A stretch of 64,000 bases of DNA from Pseudoflavonifractor phocaeensis (GCF_021531375.1 NZ_JADYTU010000001.1:214151-278150); one strand, 5' to 3'. Positions 42,139 through 49,376 are shown, numbered from the stretch's first letter. Program-made: numbers and translations. The notes: generated by a model from the sequence alone, not told the origin.

Positions 42139-42480
42139 ATGTCTGGACACGATGACTTCTTGGATGATTATATCGCGTACAAACTGTGTTGTGGGGATGA
42201 TGACGATGATTCATCTGATGGCTGCTACATTGCCACAGCAGTCTACGGAACCTATGATTGTCCGGAACTTTGGGTACTGCGCCGCTTTAGAGACTACGGC
42301 CTTCGCAAAAGTAGAATTGGCAGGGCTTTCGTTCGACTCTACTACGCCATATCGCCACAACTTGTTCGAAGGTTCCGGAACGCAGAAAGGGTAAGGCGTG
42401 CCAGCAAATCCGTTCTGGACCTTCTGGTTAGACATCTGAAAAAGCATGGTTTTGAAGAGGCTCCATATTACGGTAGATGA
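42139..42480 (+). CDS. CFI-box-like small protein
   Basis: A 113-residue protein with an Asp-rich start (MSGHDDFLDDYIAYKLCCGDDDDD), then GCYIATAVYGTYDCPELWVLRRFRDY and SPQLVRRF, which match the CFI-box module found near the C-terminus of various proteins. The C-terminus is basic. GATGGAGGAAAAATCGC precedes ATG at 42139. The module's function is unknown; a role as a protein-processing or interaction motif has been discussed for CFI-box proteins. It pairs with a small membrane protein downstream. Confidence 0.75.
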   Translation: MSGHDDFLDDYIAYKLCCGDDDDDSSDGCYIATAVYGTYDCPELWVLRRFRDYGLRKSRIGRAFVRLYYAISPQLVRRFRNAERVRRASKSVLDLLVRHLKKHGFEEAPYYGR

Positions 42481-42492
42481 GGGGGATCATGG

Positions 42493-42684
42493 ATGGCGAG
42501 AAGACGACGCAGTGATGAGGATGTAGCGCTTGGCTGCATGGTTTACACACTCCTGATCATCTTTTTAATGCCCATTGCCGGTATTTACTTCCTTTGCAAA
42601 CCCAGCCCAAACGCGAAAGTCGGTGGGGCAGTATTACTTATCGTTGGTCTCTTTCTATGGGCTTTTATCGCGTTCAACTCCTAA
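42493..42684 (+). CDS. Small two-helix membrane protein
   Basis: A 63-residue protein with a basic N-terminus (MARRRRSDED) and two membrane segments (MVYTLLIIFLMPIAGIYFL and GAVLLIVGLFLWAFIAF). It begins 12 bp after the CFI-box gene behind GAGGGGGATC and is the second gene of that operon. Small membrane partners like this can anchor or regulate a soluble neighbour; the role here is unknown. Confidence 0.7.
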   Translation: MARRRRSDEDVALGCMVYTLLIIFLMPIAGIYFLCKPSPNAKVGGAVLLIVGLFLWAFIAFNS

Positions 42685-42697
42685 CGATAATGAATCA

Positions 42698-42723
42698 CCC
42701 CGCTTTCCAATTGGATAGCGGGG
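42698..42723. terminator. Hairpin after the CFI-box operon
   Basis: Stem CCCCGCT/AGCGGGG with a 12-nt loop between convergent genes. T runs are weak, so termination is uncertain. Confidence 0.5.
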
Positions 42724-42761
42724 CGAAAACAAGTGCTATTGAACGGATAGCACTTTCTTTT

Positions 42762-43319
42762 TCAGTAGTATTTTTCAATCCCACCAAAACCTCTGATCTT
42801 CTTGTTTTGGCGCGTCTTATCGATAAAACTTTTCAGACGTTTTTGAAATTCATCTGGGCGCTTTCTTGCTGCATCAACATAGGCAACTCGGATGCGCTTG
42901 TAGGGATCACTGAATTTCTGATAGTTCTCCCATACCGATTCATCTTTTTGAAGTTCTTCCAAAATGTCTTTGGGAAAAACGAAAGGAGCATTGATGATTG
43001 GAAGGACACTTTCACGGATTGTTGGATGAATCAATCCTTTTGATTCCAGCCATATCAGTCTTTCAATATTCGGCTGTGAGTATGGACTTCCTTTTTTTCG
43101 GGGTGTGAAGCGCTGGGCGCGGTGAAGTTCATCGGTATGCTTAATGGTGCTGTCGATCCAGCCAAAGCAAAGGGCCTCTTCTACGGCATCATTGTAGCTC
43201 ATGCTTTCTTCGCCGGATTCTTTCATTGGAAATACAAACCATACCTCATCATCGGTCTCAAAATGATCTTCGAGATACCTTCGCCATTCATGTCGATCAG
43301 CCGAGTAAAACAGTTTCAA
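42762..43319 (-). CDS. YdeI/OmpD-associated family protein
   Basis: A 185-residue protein of the YdeI family: FGWIDSTIKHTDELHRAQRFTPRKKGSPYS in parts (central signature WIDS ... FTPRKKGSPYS) and a C-terminal Lys/Arg-rich helix (FQKRLKSFIDKTRQNKKIRGFGG). YdeI-type proteins are linked to bacteriocin or cation-peptide resistance in some bacteria; the biochemical role is unclear. Start TTG at 43319 behind AGGTGGTGG; ATG codons further upstream lie before a hairpin and are less likely. First gene of the non-ICE cargo block. Confidence 0.8.
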   Translation of the reverse strand: MKLFYSADRHEWRRYLEDHFETDDEVWFVFPMKESGEESMSYNDAVEEALCFGWIDSTIKHTDELHRAQRFTPRKKGSPYSQPNIERLIWLESKGLIHPTIRESVLPIINAPFVFPKDILEELQKDESVWENYQKFSDPYKRIRVAYVDAARKRPDEFQKRLKSFIDKTRQNKKIRGFGGIEKYY

Positions 43320-43341
43320 AAAACCACCACCTAACGAAAAC

Positions 43342-43366
43342 TGCCCGCCCTTTCGCAGAGCGGGCA
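43342..43366 (-). terminator. Hairpin between the PNPOx-like and YdeI-like genes
   Basis: Stem TGCCCGC/GCGGGCA, followed on the reverse strand by AGTTTTCG, 6 bp after the stop of the PNPOx-like gene. Confidence 0.65.
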
Positions 43367-43371
43367 CTCCT

Positions 43372-43764
43372 TTAGAATTCATGAACTTCAGGAGCCGCAT
43401 TAAAGGAACTGAAGGTGGCCACGGCGTTCTTCAGATACAGAACCTGGGTGTTGTTGTCGTCTTCATCGTACATTGTCCGCAGGTTGGTATAGTCATCCAA
43501 CATGGATTTCTTGGCTTCCACGCGGTCATCCTCCACCAGCTCGGCGGCAACGCGGAGCCACACACCATCCTTGAAAGCACAGATCTCACACTTGGGGTTA
43601 GCGGCGATGTGTCTGGACACCGGCTTGGATTTGCCAGTCTGGATATATAGCTTACCCCCAAAGATATGGGCGGTGCCAAACGGGCGAACACGAGGCTGAT
43701 CGCCCTCTACAGTGGCCAGATAGTAAGTACCGGCAGACTTCAGAAATTCACATACTTTTTGCAT
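43372..43764 (-). CDS. Pyridoxamine 5'-phosphate oxidase-like flavoprotein
   Basis: A 130-residue split-barrel flavin-binding protein: begins MQKVCEFLKSAGTYYLATVEG and contains RVRPFGTAHIFGGKLYIQTGKSKPVSRHI in parts. Such small PNPOx-like proteins bind FMN or F420 and reduce or sequester substrates. ATG at 43764 behind GAAGGAGG. It is divergent from the deformylase gene. The exact substrate is unknown; a NimA-like nitroimidazole-reductase role is possible but unproven. Confidence 0.88.
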   Translation of the reverse strand: MQKVCEFLKSAGTYYLATVEGDQPRVRPFGTAHIFGGKLYIQTGKSKPVSRHIAANPKCEICAFKDGVWLRVAAELVEDDRVEAKKSMLDDYTNLRTMYDEDDNNTQVLYLKNAVATFSSFNAAPEVHEF

Positions 43765-43858
43765 ATTGGATCCCTCCTTCGTTTCTTGACTTATTTTTCT
43801 GATGCTTATATCATACAGAAATAAGCATCTCATGTAAAGGCAAAAAAGGAGGATAGCA

Positions 43859-44269
43859 ATGGTCCGTGAAATATGCAAAGACGAGGCTTTTCTCGCCCAA
43901 AAGGCGGAACCCGCCACAACAGACGATCTCGGCGTGGCGCAGGATTTGCTGGATACATTGGTTGCCCATAAGGATGGCTGCGTGGGCATGGCAGCGAATA
44001 TGATCGGCGTCAACAAACGCATCATCGCATTTGACAACGAGGGTGAATACATGGTCATGTTCAATCCCGTCATCGTCAGGCAGTCCGGGGCGTATGAGGC
44101 CGAAGAGGGCTGCCTGTCCCTCACCGGCACACGGAAGGCAAAGCGGTTTCAGACCATTAAGGTGCAATGGCAAAACGAGAAGTTTCAGACACGGCTCAAG
44201 ACCTTTACCGGCTGGACGGCCGAGATCATCCAGCATGAGATCGACCATTGCGAAGGGATCATCATATGA
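43859..44269 (+). CDS. def: Compact peptide deformylase
   Basis: A 136-residue deformylase, shorter than the usual 150-170. Motif 1 reads GMAANMIGVNKR (classical GLAAPQIG), motif 2 EEGCLSL with the metal Cys, motif 3 QHEIDH with the HExxH zinc/iron site. It removes formyl from new proteins. It is the first gene of a cargo operon (def, hydrolase, EFR1) and probably an extra copy, since the housekeeping def is elsewhere. AAAAAAGGAGGATAGCA precedes the ATG. The Asn/Met change in motif 1 is typical of the type 3 class. Confidence 0.92.
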   Translation: MVREICKDEAFLAQKAEPATTDDLGVAQDLLDTLVAHKDGCVGMAANMIGVNKRIIAFDNEGEYMVMFNPVIVRQSGAYEAEEGCLSLTGTRKAKRFQTIKVQWQNEKFQTRLKTFTGWTAEIIQHEIDHCEGIII

Positions 44270-44994
44270 AGAAAAGAACAAAAATTATCTTGTCCCTGTG
44301 TCTGGCGGTCCTTCTCGTCATTGGGATCGGCGGCTACGCCTATGTGTCCGATTACTACCACGCCGATGAAATAGCCTTGGAAGCTATGGCCTATCAGACG
44401 GACAGTGTGCAGGTGGAGCAGGACGGGGATGTGATTTGGTTCGTCCCCGAGGATCCGACCGCAGGGCTGATCTTTTATCCCGGCGGTAAAGTGGAGCATA
44501 CGGCCTATGCGCCCTTGATGCGCGCCTGTGCAGAGCAAGGCATTCTCTGCGCGCTGGTGCGGATGCCCGGCAATCTGGCTGTTCTGGACACCAACGCTGC
44601 GGACGGACTCCAAGAAGAATATCCGGAGGTCACCACCTGGTACATAGCCGGGCACTCTCTGGGCGGCGCTATGGCAGCGAACTACGCCGCAGCACACTCG
44701 GAGAATTTTGCCGGCCTCATCCTGCTGGCCGCCTATTCCACAAAGGATCTCACCCAGACAACCCTGCGGGTACTCTCTGTCTATGGCTCGGAGGACGGGG
44801 TGATGAACCGAGAATCCTATGAAAAGAATCGCGCAAATCTCCCTGCAGATACCACAGAAGTTGTTCTGGACGGCGGCTGTCACGCCCAGTTTGGCAGCTA
44901 TGGCCCGCAGGATGGCGACGGTGTCCCCACCATTTCGGGCGAGGAACAGATTCGACAGACCGCAGAAGCGATTGCGGTATTCGTCAGTCAGTAA
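44266..44994 (+). CDS. Membrane-anchored alpha/beta hydrolase
   Basis: A 242-residue protein with an N-terminal signal-anchor (KKRTKIILSLCLAVLLVIGIGGYAY) and a hydrolase domain with nucleophile elbow AGHSLGGAMA (Ser), a likely Asp in VYGSEDGVM and His in GGCHAQFG. The ATG overlaps the deformylase stop by four bases. It should act on the outer face of the membrane; the substrate is unknown (esterase or lipase-like DUF). Confidence 0.85.
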   Translation: MKKRTKIILSLCLAVLLVIGIGGYAYVSDYYHADEIALEAMAYQTDSVQVEQDGDVIWFVPEDPTAGLIFYPGGKVEHTAYAPLMRACAEQGILCALVRMPGNLAVLDTNAADGLQEEYPEVTTWYIAGHSLGGAMAANYAAAHSENFAGLILLAAYSTKDLTQTTLRVLSVYGSEDGVMNRESYEKNRANLPADTTEVVLDGGCHAQFGSYGPQDGDGVPTISGEEQIRQTAEAIAVFVSQ

Positions 44995-45005
44995 GGAGGT
45001 CCAAC

Positions 45006-45755
45006 ATGGTACTCTATTTCACCGGTACCGGGAACAGCCGGTACGTTGCACAGCGCATCGCAGAAACCCTGGGCGACGAACTTCTCAGCATGAACGACCG
45101 CATCAAGACGGGCGAACCTTCGCTGGTCACATCTGATGAGCGCCTGATTATCGTCACACCCACTTATGCGTGGCGCATTCCGCGCATTGTGCGGGATTGG
45201 CTGGCAGAAACGGACTTTCCCTGTGGGGCACAGGCTTGGTTCGTCATGACCTGCGGCAGTGAGATTGGCAATGCCGCGGGATATAACCGCGCGCTCTGCC
45301 AGGAGAAACAGCTCACCTATATGGGCACGGCGCAGATCATCATGCCTGAAAATTACATTGCCATGTTCAACGCGCCGCAGGCGGAAGAAGCGCGGCAGAT
45401 CGTTGCCAGGGCGGAGCCGGACATTGACCGTGTGATCTCCGCCATCGCGGCCAATCAAGCGTTCCCGCCGCCTCGCAATAACCTCTACGACCGCTTTATG
45501 AGCGGCCCAGTGAATCCGATCTTCTATTCTTGCTTCGTCAAAGCAAATGCCTTTATGGCCAGCGATGCCTGCACTGGCTGCGGTCAGTGTGCCGGGCTCT
45601 GCCCGACGAACAACATCACGATTCAAAACGGCAAGCCTGTCTGGGGTGGCGACTGCACCCACTGCATGGCGTGCATCTGCCGCTGCGGCGCGGAAGCCAT
45701 CGAGTACGGCAAAAAGAGCCTGGGCAAACCCAGGTATCATTTTGAGGCGCTTTAA
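45006..45755 (+). CDS. EFR1-family flavo-ferredoxin protein
   Basis: A 249-residue fusion: flavodoxin-like N-terminus starting MVLYFTGTGNSRYVAQ (FMN phosphate loop) and two [4Fe-4S] motifs at the C-terminus (CTGCGQCAGLCP and CTHCMACICRC). EFR1 proteins are electron-transfer modules of anaerobes. AAGGAGGTCCAAC precedes the ATG, 12 bp after the hydrolase gene. Last gene of the cargo operon before a strong terminator. Confidence 0.92.
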   Translation: MVLYFTGTGNSRYVAQRIAETLGDELLSMNDRIKTGEPSLVTSDERLIIVTPTYAWRIPRIVRDWLAETDFPCGAQAWFVMTCGSEIGNAAGYNRALCQEKQLTYMGTAQIIMPENYIAMFNAPQAEEARQIVARAEPDIDRVISAIAANQAFPPPRNNLYDRFMSGPVNPIFYSCFVKANAFMASDACTGCGQCAGLCPTNNITIQNGKPVWGGDCTHCMACICRCGAEAIEYGKKSLGKPRYHFEAL

Positions 45756-45768
45756 AAGGTGAAAAAGT

Positions 45769-45795
45769 CCGGAGAGCAAGCTGCTTGCTCTCCGG
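45769..45795. terminator. Terminator between EFR1 and merR-type genes
   Basis: Long stem CCGGAGAGCAAG/CTTGCTCTCCGG with a 3-nt loop, between convergent genes, with CTTTC on the forward side. Confidence 0.8.
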
Positions 45796-45805
45796 CTTTC
45801 TCGTT

Positions 45806-46252
45806 CTATTCATCCATGCTGTGTGCATGTTCATAAGCCCGCCGGATATCCTCCGGCATGTCCTCTGGCCGCAAGGGGGAAAGACGGTCTTCGTTTCCGT
45901 CCCGGATCGCCTGTTCATAATACCAGCACTTGAAGCGCAGCATGTCTAGGACCCGGTTCATCCGCTCGATCTCCGCCTCCACCGCCGCCTTCTGATGGAG
46001 GAACAGCTCCCGCCGCTGTGGATAGGTTTCGCTGCCCTGTACGCACCACTCCATGAACTGTTTGATGTCCTTGATCTCCAGGCCGGACTTTTTCAGGCAC
46101 TCGATCACCCGGAGGGCTTCCAGCTCTTTTTCTCCGAATTTTCGGATGCCGGAATCTCTTTGGATCGTGGGGAACAGCCCTTCCTTGTCATAATACCGCA
46201 ATGTGGATATGGGCAGATCAAACATCTCGGAAACCTGGCCGATGGTATACAT
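45806..46252 (-). CDS. MerR-family transcriptional regulator
   Basis: A 148-residue regulator with an N-terminal winged HTH (MYTIGQVSEMFDLPISTLRYY ... GLFPTIQRDSGIRKFGEKELEAL read in parts) and a dimerisation helix (AAVEAEIERMNRVLDMLRFKC). The C-terminal Cys (MLRFKCWYYEQ) is the only obvious sensing residue, so the effector is unknown. It is divergent from the flavodoxin-type gene, and the inverted repeat between them is probably its operator. Confidence 0.9.
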   Translation of the reverse strand: MYTIGQVSEMFDLPISTLRYYDKEGLFPTIQRDSGIRKFGEKELEALRVIECLKKSGLEIKDIKQFMEWCVQGSETYPQRRELFLHQKAAVEAEIERMNRVLDMLRFKCWYYEQAIRDGNEDRLSPLRPEDMPEDIRRAYEHAHSMDE

Positions 46253-46285
46253 GGAACTCCCTCCAAAAAACTTTCAAAATAATGC

Positions 46286-46316
46286 TTGACCTAAAGTCAG
46301 GTTTAGGTATTATCAT
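46286..46316 (+). promoter_or_regulatory. MerR-type promoter/operator with 19-bp spacer
   Basis: TTGACC (46286-46291) and TATCAT (46311-46316) are separated by 19 bp, the long spacing typical of MerR-activated promoters. The palindrome ACCTAAA-N6-TTTAGGT (46289-46308) lies between them. Confidence 0.75.
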
Positions 46317-46367
46317 AAGTTTATCAGCTAATCAATCATAATGCAAGAGAGAAAAAGGAGCTTATTT

Positions 46368-46907
46368 ATGAGCAAACATGTTTTGATTATTTCTTCCAGT
46401 CCCCGCAAGGGCGGCAATTCCGAAACACTGGCCGCATCCCTCGCAAAAGGCGCCGGGGAAGCCGGTCACAAGGTAGAAATCATTTATCTTCGAGAGAAGA
46501 ATTACGGCTTCTGCAAAGGCTGTCTGGCTTGTCTAAAGCTTGGTCATTGTGTGATCGACGATGACGCGATGGAGATCGCCGCCAGGATGCACGATGCGGA
46601 TGTGCTGGTATTTGCCACGCCTGTTTACTATTACAGCGTCAGCGGTCAGCTCAAGACCATGCTGGACCGTGCCAACCCGCTCTTTGACTCCGACTACGCC
46701 TTCACCAAGGCATATCTTCTGGCAGCTGCGGCTGAAGATGGGGAAGAAACGGTGGAAGGAACTGTCAAAGCCGTACAGGGCTGGGTGGACTGCTTTGAAC
46801 GGTGTGAGCTGGCAGGCACCGTCTTTGCCGGTGGTGTCAACGGCGTAGGCGACATTGCTGGACATCCGGCGCTGGAGAAAGCCTATCAGATGGGTAAGGA
46901 GGTCTGA
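46368..46907 (+). CDS. Flavodoxin-family NAD(P)H-dependent oxidoreductase
   Basis: A 179-residue FMN-reductase-type protein: phosphate-loop SSSPRKGGNSETLA, CKGCLACLKLGHC (a Cys-rich segment of NADPH-dependent iron-sulfur/ISF-like flavoproteins) and ATPVYYYSVSGQLK. It likely reduces flavins, quinones or nitro compounds. ATG at 46368 behind AAAAAGGAGC. It follows the MerR operator and precedes the Cys-hydrolase by 2 bp, so it is the first gene of a MerR-controlled operon. Confidence 0.88.
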   Translation: MSKHVLIISSSPRKGGNSETLAASLAKGAGEAGHKVEIIYLREKNYGFCKGCLACLKLGHCVIDDDAMEIAARMHDADVLVFATPVYYYSVSGQLKTMLDRANPLFDSDYAFTKAYLLAAAAEDGEETVEGTVKAVQGWVDCFERCELAGTVFAGGVNGVGDIAGHPALEKAYQMGKEV

Positions 46908-46909
46908 GT

Positions 46910-47881
46910 ATGGAGCAGCTGAATTTGTCACAGGAATGGGATAAGACATTTCCCAAAAGCGATAAAGTAGACCATTGTAAGGTCACCTTTCATAACCGCT
47001 ATGGCATTACGCTGGCGGCGGATATGTATATTCCGAAAAATGCAGGGGGAAAGCTCCCAGCCATTGCGGTGAGCGGACCCTTTGGCGCTGTCAAGGAGCA
47101 GTCCTCCGGACTGTACGCACAGGCCATGGCCGAGCGGGGCTTCCTGACCATTGCCTTCGACCCGTCCTTTACGGGGGAGAGCGGCGGCAGCCCCCGGTAT
47201 GTGGCGTCCCCGGACATCAACACGGAGGACTTCTCCGCAGCGGTGGATTATCTTTTCGTTCAGGACAATGTGGACCCGGAGCGCATCGGGATCATCGGTA
47301 TCTGCGGCTGGGGCGGCATGGCCATCAATGCCGCCGCCATGGACACCCGCATCAAAGCGACGGTGGCATCCACCATGTACGATATGACCCGTGTGAACGC
47401 CAACGGATATTTTGACAGTGAGGATACCGCCGAGGCCCGCTTTGCGAAGAAAAAAGCCATGAACGCCCAGCGCACAGCCGACTATAAAAACGGCAGTTAC
47501 GCCCTGGCCGGAGGTGTGGTCGATCCGCTGCCGGAGGACGCTCCCCAGTTTGTCAAGGATTACTACGCCTACTACAAAACAGAGCGCGGCTATCATCCCC
47601 GTTCCCTCAACTCCAACAGCGGCTGGAATGTGACGTCCTCGCTGTCCTTTATGAATATGCCGATTTTGCAGTATGCCGGGGAGATTCGCTCTGCCGTTCT
47701 GCTGGTGCATGGGGAAAAGGCTCATTCCCGCTATTTCAGTGAGGGCGCTTACGAAAAGCTGACCGGCGACAACAAGGAACTGCTCATCATTCCGGGAGCC
47801 AGCCATGTTGACCTCTATGACCGGACGGATGTGATCCCCTTTGAAAAGCTGAGAAGCTTCTTTGAGGAACATCTGAAATGA
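46910..47881 (+). CDS. Alpha/beta hydrolase with Cys nucleophile elbow
   Basis: A 323-residue soluble hydrolase of the dienelactone-hydrolase/YcjY-like family. The nucleophile elbow reads GICGWGG, a Cys where most esterases have Ser; Asp and His candidates lie in the LLVHGEKAHSRYF and GASHVDLYDR regions. The overlapping order is flavodoxin, this gene, lipoprotein; gaps are 2 bp before and a 4-bp overlap after. Substrate unknown. Confidence 0.87.
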   Translation: MEQLNLSQEWDKTFPKSDKVDHCKVTFHNRYGITLAADMYIPKNAGGKLPAIAVSGPFGAVKEQSSGLYAQAMAERGFLTIAFDPSFTGESGGSPRYVASPDINTEDFSAAVDYLFVQDNVDPERIGIIGICGWGGMAINAAAMDTRIKATVASTMYDMTRVNANGYFDSEDTAEARFAKKKAMNAQRTADYKNGSYALAGGVVDPLPEDAPQFVKDYYAYYKTERGYHPRSLNSNSGWNVTSSLSFMNMPILQYAGEIRSAVLLVHGEKAHSRYFSEGAYEKLTGDNKELLIIPGASHVDLYDRTDVIPFEKLRSFFEEHLK

Positions 47882-48390
47882 AGAAGCGCGTCTTGCTCAG
47901 CCTGTTTTTGTCCATGGGAGTTCTGCTCACCGCCTGCTCCGGTCAGGTATCTGACGCAAACACAGCTGCGGAACCGCCCGAAACTGCACCGGAGTCGGAA
48001 AAGACAGCGGAGGGAGAAGAAACCACGGAACAGCCGGAAACCTTGGTGCTGAGCATCAACGGGACTGTTCTGGATGTGCAATGGGAAGAAAACGAAACAG
48101 TTTCCGAACTGCTCGCCTATGTTCAAAATGAGAATATCATGGTGAACACAACGCGCTACGGCGGCTTTGAACAAGTGGGCAGTCTGCCCCAGCGCTTTTC
48201 CAGAAACGATGCTCAGATGATAACCGGGCCGGGAGATATTGTGCTGTATTCCGGCAACCAGCTCGTCCTGTTTTTTGGGTCCAATTCATGGAGCTATACC
48301 AAACTGGGCCATATCAAGGGGATGTCCGCAGAGGAACTCTCAGAGGTGTTGGGAGCAGATTCCGCAATCGTTGAACTCAAAGCAGGATAA
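47878..48390 (+). CDS. Lipoprotein with cyclophilin-like domain
   Basis: A 170-residue exported protein: signal peptide with lipobox LLTAC (Cys20), a Glu/Thr-rich linker and a domain starting VLSINGTVLDVQWEENET and containing IVLYSGNQLVLFFGSNSWSYTKLGHI. This pattern is the small cyclophilin-like (DUF-type) fold found in lipoproteins linked to flavodoxin and hydrolase genes. It overlaps the hydrolase stop by four bases and completes the MerR-controlled operon. Confidence 0.85.
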   Translation: MKKRVLLSLFLSMGVLLTACSGQVSDANTAAEPPETAPESEKTAEGEETTEQPETLVLSINGTVLDVQWEENETVSELLAYVQNENIMVNTTRYGGFEQVGSLPQRFSRNDAQMITGPGDIVLYSGNQLVLFFGSNSWSYTKLGHIKGMSAEELSEVLGADSAIVELKAG

Positions 48391-48515
48391 GCTTGGTGCT
48401 TAAATTTCCCCCTATTTCTTTGTTTATTGCCCCGCAAACTTTGCGCTGCGCCTCTCGCAGAAAACACTTGCATAACCCTGTCCTCAGAGTTACAATCCAA
48501 CCAACCTGAAACGCG

Positions 48516-48571
48516 AAACGCTTCCCGTCCTGGGCCGGTGAAAGATCACCGGTTTGGGGCGGGAAGCGTTT
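48516..48571 (+). terminator. Long hairpin terminator before the right island end
   Basis: Stem AAACGCTTCCCG/CGGGAAGCGTTT with an inner stem CCGGTG/CACCGG, followed by TTGACC. Confidence 0.6.
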
Positions 48572-48597
48572 TTGACCACATAAATGACCACAGACAG
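48571..48597 (+). repeat. Right copy of the 27-nt arm-site block
   Basis: Identical to 35595-35621; contains TTGACCACA (48572-48580) and TGACCACA (48585-48592). Confidence 0.75.
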
Positions 48598-48707
48598 CGC
48601 CGGAACACCCGGAAAACGCAGGTTCAAAGAGGCCTAAAGAGTAATTAAAATCAAGCGGAAATGACTAAAAACCATTAGAAACGACCGGAAAAAGTCTTTT
48701 CGGATTG

Positions 48708-48749
48708 TTTGGGATTAAGAAGCCGGGCGTTCGAGTCGCTCCACTCGGA
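48708..48749 (+). pseudogene. tRNA-Pro 3' half (right integration scar)
   Basis: It starts at the anticodon-loop heptamer TTTGGGA (48708-48714) and continues through a T arm (GGGCG TTCGAGT CGCTC) to acceptor strand CACTCGG plus A. No 5' half precedes it. It is the partner of the 5' halves at the left end; the acceptor strand pairs with CCGGGTG as in the complete tRNA. No CCA is encoded here (it reads TAG). Confidence 0.85.
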
Positions 48750-48750
48750 T

Positions 48751-48785
48751 AGCCCCCTCTGAAATCAACGATTTCAGAGGGGGCT
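48751..48785 (+). terminator. Terminator after the right tRNA half
   Basis: Perfect 16-bp stem AGCCCCCTCTGAAATC/GATTTCAGAGGGGGCT with an AAC loop. It was probably the original terminator of the chromosomal tRNA-Pro gene. Confidence 0.85.
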
Positions 48786-48948
48786 ATTAGTTCTCATGTG
48801 ATATGATCGATACAATAGAATATCCCTTTTTCAAGGAACTCTTCTGTTATCAGAAAAGATTCACCTATATGATTCAATGTCAACAACAAGCGATAGAGAT
48901 CCACTTCACCTGCAACATTACGGTATGGATATATGCTGCCGTGTTATA

Positions 48949-49376
48949 AAACTCTACTTGTCTATGATCCGGGATTTCGATGATAACAGCATTGTGACTT
49001 ACAAGACCGGTACGTAGCAGACAGTGAATCTGGTGTTGGACACGATCCGACTGGCTATGAAGCAAGAGAAAAAGAAAGTCGCTGCGGAGTTGCAGCTTCA
49101 CAGCGGCCAAGGGTTTCCATACACCTCTCAAGCATATTTTAACCTAACACAAGAATATGGCATAGCACCGTCCATGTCAAAATGCGGAAATTGTGATGAT
49201 AACGCTATGGCTGAAAACTTTTTTCAATCCTCAAAACAGAGTATATCTACCGAAACAAACCCAAGTCATTTGAAGAGTCCGGAACGCTCATTGACAACTG
49301 TATCTATTTCTATAACTACCAACGCATCCAGATAAAAACTGGAGTGGCGCCGCTGACGCTGCGCCACTCCACTTAA
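48949..49376 (+). pseudogene. IS3-family (IS150-group) transposase remnant
   Basis: Frame pieces read KLYLSMIRDFDDNSIVTYKTGT, stop, NLVLDTIRLAMKQEKKKVAAEL, then LHSGQGFPYTSQAYFNL and CDDNAMAENFFQ, then in another frame YFYNYQRIQIKTGVAPLTLR. This is the DDE core of an IS3 OrfB. It has an internal TAG, a frameshift, and the catalytic Asp of the HSDQG motif replaced by Gly (HSGQG). No terminal repeats were found. Weak remnants may extend upstream to about 48880; up to 49470 I see only possible IS-end sequence. Confidence 0.85.

Larger units (their letters stand above)
48391..48707. other. Right end of the island: long hairpin and arm-site block
   Basis: No gene. It contains a 12-bp-stem hairpin (AAACGCTTCCCG 48516-48527 with 48560-48571, with an inner CCGGTG/CACCGG), which could terminate the preceding operon, and the arm-site block at 48571-48597. 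The remainder up to the tRNA 3' half is featureless. Confidence 0.6.
35451..48749. mobile_element. Degraded integrated island at a tRNA-Pro anticodon loop
   Basis: The left end carries tRNA-Pro 5' halves (35451-35488, 35675-35712) and a complete tRNA-Pro (35900-35975). The right end carries only a tRNA-Pro 3' half (48708-48749). All break at the same heptamer TTTGGGA of the anticodon loop. A 27-nt block is identical at both ends (35595-35621 and 48571-48597). A truncated tyrosine recombinase lies at 36252-36715. Inside are small ICE-type genes, two TGTCC-N8-GGACA operons and metabolic cargo; no relaxase, type IV secretion or intact integrase is seen. The island is therefore probably immobile now, and exact boundaries are inferred. 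Confidence 0.8.
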
